Positions 1 through 6,940 of a stretch of 10,675 bases of DNA are shown in pieces. The stretch's first letter is position 1, and each line of letters begins with the position of its first letter. The stretch is from contig CANKZO010000065.1 in the NCBI GenBank assembly GCA_947488485.1, forward strand, positions 1 to 10,675, read 5' to 3'. The notes beneath the pieces are model-generated. The model had not been told where the DNA came from and searched no databases. It saw nothing but the letters and a program-made list of their open reading frames with translations. This DNA is from Opitutia bacterium (GTDB lineage: Bacteria > Verrucomicrobiota > Verrucomicrobiae > Opitutales > UBA953). A program made the position numbers and the translations under genes.

Positions 1-479
1 CGAAGATCCGTCCCTCCAAGGCCAAGAAGGACGCCATCCCGGAAAACGTCCTCAACGGCACGCTCTGCCGGATCTCCGCCGATGGTAAGACCGTGACGAA
101 TGTCGGCAAGGCCGTGGGCGTCGAAGCGCCCAACGGCGTCGTCGGTACTTCCGGCGGCAAGCAGATCTGGTGGACCGACGGCACGGTGTGCAAGACCGCT
201 AAGATCAACGCGGACGGCACCCTGTCCGACGCCAAGGTCGCCGCCAAGGTCGGCAGCGATGGTCTCGCCGTCGACGCCCGCGGCCGCCTCTACACCACCG
301 CCAAGGAAGGCCTCGCCGTGCATGACGCTGACGCCAACCAGATCGGCCTCATCCCCTTCCCTGAAAGCCCTTCCAATATGAAGTTCGGCGGCGTTGACGG
401 CACGACCCTCTTCGTCACCGCCCGCACCGGGGCGTATCTGGTCAAATCCAAGACCGCTGGCGAAGGATTTGGGAAGTGA
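1..479 (+). CDS. SMP-30/gluconolactonase-like protein, C-terminal part (5' end outside window)
   Basis: The frame is open from the window edge (first full codon at base 3) to TGA at 477-479, giving 158 residues. A GTG at 93 lies in this frame but is unlikely to be the start because the reading frame and sequence character continue upstream. Visible motifs fit the SMP-30/gluconolactonase/LRE-like family: a PNGVV segment, then SDGLAVDARGRLY, then a GLIPFPESPSN stretch and FGGVDGTTLFVTARTGAYLV at the C-terminus, which is the usual order in the last blades of this six-bladed propeller. Known members hydrolyse sugar lactones or related esters using a divalent metal. The N-terminal metal ligands are not in view, so activity cannot be judged. 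Typical members are about 300 residues, so roughly half is missing. It reads in the same direction as the next gene but is separated by 139 bases, so shared transcription is possible but not shown. The family call is fairly sure; the substrate is unknown. Confidence 0.8.
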   Translation, partial: KIRPSKAKKDAIPENVLNGTLCRISADGKTVTNVGKAVGVEAPNGVVGTSGGKQIWWTDGTVCKTAKINADGTLSDAKVAAKVGSDGLAVDARGRLYTTAKEGLAVHDADANQIGLIPFPESPSNMKFGGVDGTTLFVTARTGAYLVKSKTAGEGFGK

Positions 480-510
480 GTGTGAAGATGCAGATTTAAA
501 GCCGATGAAT

Positions 511-594
511 GATGGAGGATGGATGATGAAAGCCAGAAGCTGACACAATACACCCGCTCTCAATCCCCCCATCCCTCATCATCCATCTTCCATC
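511..594. repeat. Imperfect inverted repeat in the gap between the lactonase-like and NHL genes
   Basis: The 139-base gap 480-618 holds no gene. The left arm GATGGAGGATGGATGATGA (511-529) pairs with the right arm TCATCATCCATCTTCCATC (576-594), 19 bases each with one mismatch and a 46-base loop. Pairing may extend weakly outward, because GAAGATGCAGAT near 484-495 resembles the complement of ATCTGCCATCCTC near 606-618. The arms are simple (GGATGATG/CATCATCC-like units), unlike the surrounding coding DNA. There is no run of T after the stem, so a classic intrinsic terminator is not supported. It could be a dispersed palindromic intergenic element or a transcript-stabilising hairpin. The right arm lies just ahead of the start codon at 619. 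Confidence 0.5.
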
Positions 595-618
595 TTCGTT
601 CCTCCATCTGCCATCCTC

Positions 619-1689
619 ATGAACCTCCTCCGCCTCCTTCCCCTCCTGGCCGCGGCCTCCCTTTCCGCCGCCTCTGTCTCAACCTTCGCCGGCAACGGTG
701 AGAAAGGCTACTCAGGCGACGGCGGTCCGGCCACCGCCGCGAAAATGGATAATCCGTTCGGCGTGGTCCGCGGTCCGGACGGTGCCATCTGGTATTGTGA
801 ATACGGCGGCCAGCGCATCCGTCGCGTCGACAAGGATGGTAAGATCACGCTCGTCGCCGGCACTGGCAAAGCCGGCTTCACCGGCGACGGTGGTCCGGCC
901 ACCGCCGCGACGTTCAACCTTCCCCACGAACTCCGCTTCGGACCGAAGCGCGGTAATCTCTTCATCGTGGACATGCAAAACCACGCCGTCCGCAAGATCG
1001 ACACCAAGACGGGCATCATCACGACCGTCGTCGGCACGGGCAAGCCAGGCTACGCCGGAGACGGTGGTCAGGCCGACCAGGCTCAACTCAAGCAGCCGCA
1101 CAGCATCCAGTTCGACGCGAACGGCGACCTCTTCATCTGCGACATCGGCAACCACGTCATCCGCAAGGTCGACATGAAGACGAAGGTGATCACGACCATC
1201 GCCGGCACCGGCAAGCCCGGCATCACCCCCGACGGCGCTCCGATCAAGGGAACGCCGCTCAAGGGCCCTCGCTCCATTGACTTCGATGCCGCCGGCAACC
1301 TCTGGGTCTGCACCCGCGAAGGTAATCAGGTCTTCAAGCTCGACCTGAAGAACGACAAGATCACCCACATCGCTGGCACCGGCAAGAAGGGCTTCACCGG
1401 CAACGGCGGCCCAGCCAAGCTTGCCACCCTCAGCGGCCCCAAGGGCGTGGCCATCGACGCCCAAGGCAACGCTTGGCTGGTCGACACGGAATCCCACTCC
1501 ATCCGCATGGTCGACGCCAAGACGGGCAACCTCGAACTCAAGATCGGCACGGGAGCCAAGCATGATGGCCCTGACGGCGACCCCCTTAAGTGCGGCCTCG
1601 CCCGACCCCACGGCATCTGGGTCGACAAGGATGGCGCCGTCTTTGTCGGCGATTCTGAGAACCACCGCCTGCGCGTCCTCCGCCCCTAA
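619..1689 (+). CDS. Secreted NHL-repeat beta-propeller protein
   Basis: The 356-residue protein starts with a short signal peptide (MNLLRLLPLLAAASLSAA, likely cut near residue 18). The rest consists of six NHL-type repeats with a period of about 55 residues, starting near 46, 101, 158, 216, 273 and 328. Each repeat has a [DG]-x-x-G-x-[LIV]-[FW] segment and most end in a [NS]-H-x-[IVL]-R-x-[VIL]-D type strand. Linkers of the form AGTGKxGFxGDGGPA precede the blades (residues 24-38, 80-94, 138-152, 195-208, 252-266, 309-322). The N-terminal VSTFAG strand would close the ring with the C-terminal RLRVLRP. Three blades begin with P-H (H103, H161, H331), the NHL consensus position. NHL propellers bind proteins, RNA or ligands, and some are enzymes; nothing here fixes a function. 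No Shine-Dalgarno sequence precedes ATG 619. Three bases separate its stop from the next start, so it probably leads an operon. Confidence 0.85.
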   Translation: MNLLRLLPLLAAASLSAASVSTFAGNGEKGYSGDGGPATAAKMDNPFGVVRGPDGAIWYCEYGGQRIRRVDKDGKITLVAGTGKAGFTGDGGPATAATFNLPHELRFGPKRGNLFIVDMQNHAVRKIDTKTGIITTVVGTGKPGYAGDGGQADQAQLKQPHSIQFDANGDLFICDIGNHVIRKVDMKTKVITTIAGTGKPGITPDGAPIKGTPLKGPRSIDFDAAGNLWVCTREGNQVFKLDLKNDKITHIAGTGKKGFTGNGGPAKLATLSGPKGVAIDAQGNAWLVDTESHSIRMVDAKTGNLELKIGTGAKHDGPDGDPLKCGLARPHGIWVDKDGAVFVGDSENHRLRVLRP

Positions 1690-1692
1690 GCC

Positions 1693-2796
1693 ATGCTCGA
1701 CCGACGCGACTTTCTTTCGACCGTCGCCACGGCCGCGGCGGGTCTGGCCAGCGGTTGCGCGTCCACCACGCCGGACAGACGACCCGTCGTCACCGGCATC
1801 TACGGCGGGTTCCTCAACCAGATTCTCGAGCGCGGACAAAAGCCCGACGACTATGGCATCAATGCGGTCTGGGTTGGGTCCGGCGGACTGAAGGCAGACC
1901 AGATTAAGCGCCACAAAGACCTCGGGCTGAAGGTGTATGCCGAGTTCAACTCGATGCATCTGGCGTCCTTTCTCCGGAATCATCCGGACGCCGCGCCCAT
2001 CGGAAAGGACGGACGTCCCTCCCCTGCTCCTTCCGGCTGGCAGGGCGTGAGCGCTCACCATGCAGGTTATCGTCGCGACCGCATGCAGGAGTTTCGCAGG
2101 GTACTGGAGACATTCGAAATCGACGGCATCTGGCTCGACTACCATCACGCGCACGCGGCCTGGGAACAAGCTGAGCCCGACCTTCCTGATACGGACTTCT
2201 GCCCAGAGGCCTTGCGCGGCTTCACCGCCGCCACCGGAATTCGCCTTCCCGCCGATCCGGCGCAAGCCGCCGCCTCCCTGCTCGGCGAACATCTCGAACG
2301 TTGGACCACCTATCGCTGTGCCGTCTTCACGGACTGGGTGCGTGAGTATCGTGAAATCCTGAACGCCACCCGCCCACGCGCCCTGCTGGGCACCTTCCAC
2401 TGCCCCTGGGCTGAAGATGAGCGCGACGGCGCCATCCGTCACAAACTCGCCATCGATCTCCGCGCCCAGGCGCCCTATCTCGATGTGTTCAGCATCATGC
2501 CTTATCACGCCCGCTTCGGGCATGCCGGCGACCCTGCCTGGATTTCGCGCCAGAGCGCCAAGCTCGGCAAACTCCTGGGCCTCCGCGGCGAACCCGGCGA
2601 AAAGAAGTTCATCTGGCCCATCGTGCAATCCTCGGACTGGGGCGAGCGGGTGCCGGTGAGCGAGATTCCGGAGGTCATCCGCCATGGACTGAAGGCGCCC
2701 GCCACGGGCGTGATGACGTTCGCCTGGAGTGGCATCGCGAAGGAATGGCCTAAAGTCGAAGCCATCGGACGAGCCTATCGTTCGGCTAGAGAATGA
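1693..2796 (+). CDS. Tat-exported lipoprotein with glycoside-hydrolase-like barrel
   Basis: The 367-residue protein opens with a twin-arginine motif (DRRDFL, residues 3-8), a short hydrophobic stretch and a lipobox (LASGC, Cys22). It is therefore probably exported folded and anchored as a lipoprotein. The body resembles bacterial hypothetical glycoside hydrolases with an (alpha/beta)8 barrel: YGINAVWVGSGG (54-65), a strand LGLKVYAEFNSMH (77-89), GVSAHHAGYRRDRM (118-131), the strand IDGIWLDYHHAHAAWE (143-158), then DVFSIMPYHARFGH (264-277) and a late MTFAWSG strand (341-347). Acidic residues at strand ends (Asp144, Asp149, Glu158) are candidates for catalysis; this is inference. I cannot assign a CAZy family. 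The start is fixed by the Tat signal. It follows the NHL gene after 3 bases and overlaps the next gene by 4 bases (ATGA at 2793-2796), so co-translation is likely. A non-catalytic sugar-binding role is the main alternative. Confidence 0.75.
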   Translation: MLDRRDFLSTVATAAAGLASGCASTTPDRRPVVTGIYGGFLNQILERGQKPDDYGINAVWVGSGGLKADQIKRHKDLGLKVYAEFNSMHLASFLRNHPDAAPIGKDGRPSPAPSGWQGVSAHHAGYRRDRMQEFRRVLETFEIDGIWLDYHHAHAAWEQAEPDLPDTDFCPEALRGFTAATGIRLPADPAQAAASLLGEHLERWTTYRCAVFTDWVREYREILNATRPRALLGTFHCPWAEDERDGAIRHKLAIDLRAQAPYLDVFSIMPYHARFGHAGDPAWISRQSAKLGKLLGLRGEPGEKKFIWPIVQSSDWGERVPVSEIPEVIRHGLKAPATGVMTFAWSGIAKEWPKVEAIGRAYRSARE

Positions 2797-3830
2797 TCAC
2801 CCGCCGCTCACTCCTAAAGAACGCCCTGCTCGCCGGAGCATGGTATGGCGCGGTCGGACGGTCCTTCGCCCAGGCTTCGTCACCCGAAGTCCTCGGCCAA
2901 GGCGACTTCAAGTATCGCGTCGTCCCCGGCTGGGGCGTACTCGACGAAAAGACGCCGGTCAACGATTGCCACGGGCTCGCCCGCACGACTGACGGACAGA
3001 TCGTCCTGCTGACCAACCACGTCGCCAACAACGTCATCTTCTACGACGACGCCGGTAAGCTCGCGCACAAATGGACCGGCCCGAAGTTCCCTGGCGCGCA
3101 CGGTCTCTCGCTGGCTCGTTGGCAGAAATCGGAAGCCCTCTTCGTCACTGATCTCAACCTTCATTCGGTATTCAAATTCTCGACCTTCGGCGAACAACTG
3201 GGCGAGTGGCACCTCCCTACTAATACGGGCAAGTACGCCAAGGAGACTGACTATCGTCCGTCTTGGACGCTCCACCGCGCCGATGGCGAGTTCTACGTCC
3301 TCGATGGCTACGGTAAGGACTACATTCTGCACTACGCCGCGGATGGCTCGTTCAAGCGGCTCCTCGGCGGCCCGGAAGGCGGCATCGTCCACTGGGGCCC
3401 GCACGGCGGTATGATCGACACGGCCGCCGACCAGACCGAGACGATGCTCATCGCGATGAGCGATCAGCAGTATCTCCTCCGCCTCGACCTCGACGGCAAG
3501 AAACTCGCCCAGACCGACCTCCCCGGCGGCAACCCCCGTCAGATTCGCCGCATGGGCCAGCATTACGTCGTGGCCCACCTCGCCGACAACTGGCCCAAGG
3601 ACCGCAATAGCCGAGGCTTCCTCTCGATCCTCGACCAGAACCTCCGCGTCGTCTCGAACATCGCCGGCTCAGCTCCCGTGTACGATGCCGCCGGCAAGCT
3701 CCTGCCGATGAAGCACACTTCCGACGTATTCCTACACCCCCACGACGTCATCGCCAATCCGGACGGCAGCCTAATCGTGGCCCAGTTCGCCTCGGGCAAG
3801 ACCTACCCTCTCAAACTCGAACGAATCTGA
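2793..3830 (+). CDS. Tat-exported beta-propeller protein, possibly metal-binding
   Basis: The 345-residue product begins MITRRSLLK, a twin-arginine signal, with a hydrophobic stretch and a likely cut after SFA or AQA near residues 26-28. It reads as a six-bladed NHL/SMP-30-like propeller: blade segments include HGLARTTDGQIVLLTN (60-75), NVIFYDDAGKL (80-90), ALFVTDLNLHSVFKF (115-129), FYVLDGYGKDYILHY (167-181) and SLIVAQFASGKTYPL (326-340). Histidines recur at the same place at blade starts (DCHG H60, GAHG H103, GPHGG H204, HPHDV H317). That pattern recalls the metal-holding histidines in the central channel of peptidyl-alpha-hydroxyglycine amidating lyase and related propellers; a metal site here is inference. 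It overlaps the upstream lipoprotein gene by 4 bases and the sulfatase gene by 1 base, which points to a shared pathway. Family-level call only; substrate and reaction are unknown. Confidence 0.75.
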   Translation: MITRRSLLKNALLAGAWYGAVGRSFAQASSPEVLGQGDFKYRVVPGWGVLDEKTPVNDCHGLARTTDGQIVLLTNHVANNVIFYDDAGKLAHKWTGPKFPGAHGLSLARWQKSEALFVTDLNLHSVFKFSTFGEQLGEWHLPTNTGKYAKETDYRPSWTLHRADGEFYVLDGYGKDYILHYAADGSFKRLLGGPEGGIVHWGPHGGMIDTAADQTETMLIAMSDQQYLLRLDLDGKKLAQTDLPGGNPRQIRRMGQHYVVAHLADNWPKDRNSRGFLSILDQNLRVVSNIAGSAPVYDAAGKLLPMKHTSDVFLHPHDVIANPDGSLIVAQFASGKTYPLKLERI

Positions 3831-5281
3831 TGCGCCTCCTCCTGCTCCTGCTCGCCTCCGCCGCCCTCGCTGCGGAACGCCCGCCGAACATCGTCCTGAT
3901 TCTGGTCGACGATCTCGGGTACGGCGACGTGGGTTGCTTCGGAGCGAAGGACATCCGCACACCGAACATCGATGCGCTGGCCAAGCAAGGCAGTCGCTTC
4001 ACGGATTTTTACGTCGCCCAAGCGGTCTGCACGGCCAGCCGCGCCGCCCTCCTCACTGGTTGCTACCCCAACCGCGTCGGGATGCAGGGCGCCCTCAATC
4101 ACACGAGTCGCTTCGGGCTCAACCCGTCCGAATGGACGCTGCCGAAGATGCTCAAGGACCGCGGCTACGCGACGGGGTGCTTCGGCAAGTGGCACCTAGG
4201 CACCGTGCCAGAGCTCTCCGCACCCCGCCAAGGTTTTGACGAATTCTTCGGCCTGCCCTACTCGAACGATAACTCAAAATACCACCCATCCCTCGCCTCC
4301 GAGATGCCGCCGTTGCCTCTGCTCGATGGCGAGAAGGTCGCCGAACTCGACCCAGATCAGTCGACCTTCACCGCTCGCTTCACGGACAAAGGTGTCGACT
4401 TCATCGAACGCCACAAGGACCGCCCATTTTTCCTCTACCTTCCCCATGTGATGCCGCACGTGCCGATCTTCGCCTCGGCAAAGTTCAAAGGCCGTTCCGC
4501 CCGTGGACTCTACGGAGACGTGGTGGAAGAGCTGGACGACGCGATCGGCACGTTGCTCGCCAAACTGCGCGAGACGGGCCTGGACCAGAACACGGTCGTG
4601 CTATTCTTCACCGACAACGGCGCGTGGATGAGCTACGGCGAACACGCCGGTTCCAACCGACCTTTCCGCGAAGGCAAGCTGACCTGCTTCGAAGGCGGCA
4701 TGCGCTCCCCGCTCATCGTACGCTGGCCCGGACAGGTCCCCGCGGGACGCACCTGCGGCACGCCCTTCATGTCAATCGACCTCCTACCCACATTCGTGGA
4801 GGCGGTCGGCGGCAAGGCGCCCACGCTCAAGATCGATGGACGGTCCGCCCTGCCGCTCCTCCGTGGTACTGACGAAGCCGCCACGCATGAAGCCTTGTTC
4901 TATTACGCCGGAGAGGAACTCCACGCGGTACGTTCGGGCCAGTGGAAGCTGCACTTCGCCCACCCGTATCTCACGAATATGGGCAACCCCGGCAAAGGCG
5001 GTAAACCCTCGGCCTACGGCGAATACACCCCGCTGCCCATCACGGACTCCTCGATGAACGCCATCGCCAGCCGCCACGGCCAGAAGGTCGCCGCGCAGCC
5101 GCAGGCCCTTTACGACCTGACCAACGACCCTGCCGAGACCCATGACCTGGCAGCGGAGCACCCGGATATCGTCGCACGACTCACCGCCCTCGCCGTGCCC
5201 GTCCGCACTGCCCTCGGCGACAAACTGACCGGCGCCTCGGGCACGGAACGCCGTCCCGCTGGCTTCGTGACCGTGAAGTGA
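3830..5281 (+). CDS. Secreted type I sulfatase (CTASR motif)
   Basis: The 483-residue protein has a signal peptide (MRLLLLLLASAALA, cut near residue 14-15) and a full alkaline-phosphatase-fold sulfatase domain. Visible active-site elements are the metal pair Asp27-Asp28 in VDDLGYGD, the formylglycine signature Cys67-Thr-Ala-Ser-Arg71, GKWHLG (Lys120, His122), the His210 of HVMPH, the metal ligands Asp262-Asn263 in FTDNGA, and Lys283 in REGKLTCFEGGMR. All key residues expected from arylsulfatase A are present, so it should be active once Cys67 is converted to formylglycine. The nearest general class is the arylsulfatase A/GALNS-like S1 family; the sulfated substrate cannot be read from sequence. 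The start codon overlaps the previous stop by one base (TGATG), which favours this ATG. A 46-base gap with only a weak GGCT/AGCC inverted repeat separates it from the second sulfatase. Confidence 0.93.
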   Translation: MRLLLLLLASAALAAERPPNIVLILVDDLGYGDVGCFGAKDIRTPNIDALAKQGSRFTDFYVAQAVCTASRAALLTGCYPNRVGMQGALNHTSRFGLNPSEWTLPKMLKDRGYATGCFGKWHLGTVPELSAPRQGFDEFFGLPYSNDNSKYHPSLASEMPPLPLLDGEKVAELDPDQSTFTARFTDKGVDFIERHKDRPFFLYLPHVMPHVPIFASAKFKGRSARGLYGDVVEELDDAIGTLLAKLRETGLDQNTVVLFFTDNGAWMSYGEHAGSNRPFREGKLTCFEGGMRSPLIVRWPGQVPAGRTCGTPFMSIDLLPTFVEAVGGKAPTLKIDGRSALPLLRGTDEAATHEALFYYAGEELHAVRSGQWKLHFAHPYLTNMGNPGKGGKPSAYGEYTPLPITDSSMNAIASRHGQKVAAQPQALYDLTNDPAETHDLAAEHPDIVARLTALAVPVRTALGDKLTGASGTERRPAGFVTVK

Positions 5282-5327
5282 TTAAGGCTGGATAAGGCCG
5301 GAGCCCGGGGAATCATCGCAAGACCCC

Positions 5328-6899
5328 ATGATGCGCCTCCCCTCGCTATTCTTAGCCCTGTCGTCGTTGGTCGCCTTCGCCGCGCCGACAAAGCCCAACG
5401 TGGTGTTCATCCTGATTGACGACTTCGGCTACGAGTGCGTGACAGCCAACGGTGGCGAAAGCTACCGCACGCCGGTGATGGACAAGCTCGCCGCGACCGG
5501 TGTCCGTCTCGAACAGGCCCACGCCCAGCCGCTCTGCACGCCGACCCGCGTGGCGCTGATGACCGGCCTGAACAACAAGCGTAACTACACCCACTTCGGA
5601 CACCTCGACCCGAAACAACAGACGTTCGGCCACTTCTTCAAAGCCGCCGGGTATGCCACCTGCGTGGTCGGTAAATGGCAGCTGGGCAGCGGACTCGAAG
5701 GTCCGAGTCTCTTCGGCTTCCAAGAAAACTGCCTCTGGCAGCTGATCCGCCGGCCCGGCCGCTACCGTAACCCCGGCCTCGAGATCAACGGCAAGGAAGT
5801 CGACTTCAAGCAGAACGAATACGGGCCCGATATCGTCAACGACTACGCCCTCGACTTCATCACGCGCCAGAAGGACCATCCGTTCTTCCTGTATTACCCG
5901 ATGATGCTGACGCACTCGCCTTACGACGCGACGCCGGACAGCCCCGATTACCTCAAGGCCAAGTCCGAGGAAGGTACCAAGAAAATCGGCCACTTCCCCG
6001 ACATGGTGGCCTATACGGACAAGCTCATCGGCAAGGTCATCGCCAAGCTCGAAGAGCTGAAGCTCCGCGAAAACACGCTCGTCATCATTATGGGCGACAA
6101 CGGCACGGGCGGTGGTACCCCCTCTCGTTTCAAAGGACGTGATGTCACGGGCGGTAAAGGCAGTAGCCTCATCTGGGGCACGCACGTCCCCGGCATCGCC
6201 AATTGGCCCGGCCAACTGGCCTCGGGCAAGGTCTGCGCCGACATGATTGAGTCCGCCGACATGCTCCCGACAATCTGCGAAGCCGCTCAGGTGCCGGTTC
6301 CGGCCGACCTCAAGCTCGACGGTCGCAGCTTCCTCCCCCAGCTCCGCGGCGAAAAGGGAAACCCCAAGGATGCCCTCTACGTCTGGTATAACCCCTCCGG
6401 CGGACCGAAGGCCCAGTACGAATTCGCGCACGACGCCCATTTCAAACTTTACGCTGACGGACGCTTCTTCGACACCGTCGCCGACGACCGCGAGAAGAGC
6501 CCGCTGAAAGACGCGGAACTTTCCGCCGAAGCCAAGGCCGCCCGGACGAAGCTCCAGGCCCTGCTCGCCGCCCACCAAGGACCGCGGGACGAATATTTCC
6601 TGAAGCAGGCCGAGTCCTTCAATGACTACCGCGAGAAGCTCGACTCCGCCCCCGACGGCAAGAAAGGCAAAGTGACCAAAAAAGCGGCCGCCTCCGCGCC
6701 GAAGGCCGAAGCCGACCCGAGGAGCGCCCGCTTCAAAGAGCGGGACGCCGACCACGACGGCAAGATTACCTACGACGAGTTTCAGGCCAGCATGACTGAT
6801 AAGAAGATCGCCAAGGAGCGCTTCGAATCCCGCGACCTGAATAAGGACGGCAGCCTGAGCCTCGAGGAGTTCTTAGCCACGCTTTCAGCGGCGAAGTAA
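5328..6899 (+). CDS. Secreted sulfatase (CTPTR motif) with C-terminal EF-hand pair
   Basis: The 523-residue protein has a signal peptide ending near LVAFA (residue 18); ATG 5331 is an equally possible start one codon later. The sulfatase domain shows Asp31-Asp32 (LIDDFGY), the canonical formylglycine motif Cys70-Thr-Pro-Thr-Arg74, GKWQLG (Lys116, Gln118), His196 in LTHSPYD, and Asp257-Asn258 in MGDNGT, with Lys277 in GGKGSS. Gln118 sits where most sulfatases have a His that contacts the formylglycine. From memory this GKWQLG form recurs in a subgroup of bacterial sulfatases, so it is probably not a sequencing error. After a Lys/Ala-rich linker (about 440-465) come two EF-hand loops with proper spacing: Asp473-Asp475-Asp477...Glu484 and Asp503-Asn505-Asp507...Glu514. 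EF-hand tails occur on other PVC secreted enzymes and may bind calcium or attach the enzyme. It likely belongs to the same transcription unit as the upstream sulfatase. The substrate is unknown. Confidence 0.92.
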   Translation: MMRLPSLFLALSSLVAFAAPTKPNVVFILIDDFGYECVTANGGESYRTPVMDKLAATGVRLEQAHAQPLCTPTRVALMTGLNNKRNYTHFGHLDPKQQTFGHFFKAAGYATCVVGKWQLGSGLEGPSLFGFQENCLWQLIRRPGRYRNPGLEINGKEVDFKQNEYGPDIVNDYALDFITRQKDHPFFLYYPMMLTHSPYDATPDSPDYLKAKSEEGTKKIGHFPDMVAYTDKLIGKVIAKLEELKLRENTLVIIMGDNGTGGGTPSRFKGRDVTGGKGSSLIWGTHVPGIANWPGQLASGKVCADMIESADMLPTICEAAQVPVPADLKLDGRSFLPQLRGEKGNPKDALYVWYNPSGGPKAQYEFAHDAHFKLYADGRFFDTVADDREKSPLKDAELSAEAKAARTKLQALLAAHQGPRDEYFLKQAESFNDYREKLDSAPDGKKGKVTKKAAASAPKAEADPRSARFKERDADHDGKITYDEFQASMTDKKIAKERFESRDLNKDGSLSLEEFLATLSAAK

Positions 6900-6940
6900 G
6901 GCGCCACCTGGTCCGCGGGATCGCGAGCCAGCCGGACGGA

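Noticed and set aside
712..2685. 657-codon open frame on the reverse strand across two forward genes
   Set aside because: It runs antisense to the NHL and lipoprotein genes, both of which show signal peptides and family motifs. Its own product has no recognisable domain and low-complexity Val/Ala/Asp/Gly composition, as expected from the complement of GC-rich codons.
2880..3578. 232-codon open frame on the reverse strand
   Set aside because: It lies wholly inside the Tat propeller gene, which has overlapping neighbours on both sides and a clear signal; no domain is visible in the antisense product.
5286..5305. GGCT/AGCC inverted repeat between the two sulfatase genes, considered as a terminator
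   Set aside because: A four-base stem with a 12-base loop and no T-run is too weak; the sulfatases may well be co-transcribed.
5352..6755. 467-codon open frame on the reverse strand inside the second sulfatase
   Set aside because: It is the antisense shadow of a gene with a clear catalytic domain and EF-hands; its product shows no coherent motif.
6911..6937. Short inverted repeat GTCCG/CGGAC between the convergent stops, considered as a bidirectional terminator
   Set aside because: The stem is only five pairs with a long loop and no flanking T or A run, so it is not distinguishable from chance in GC-rich DNA.
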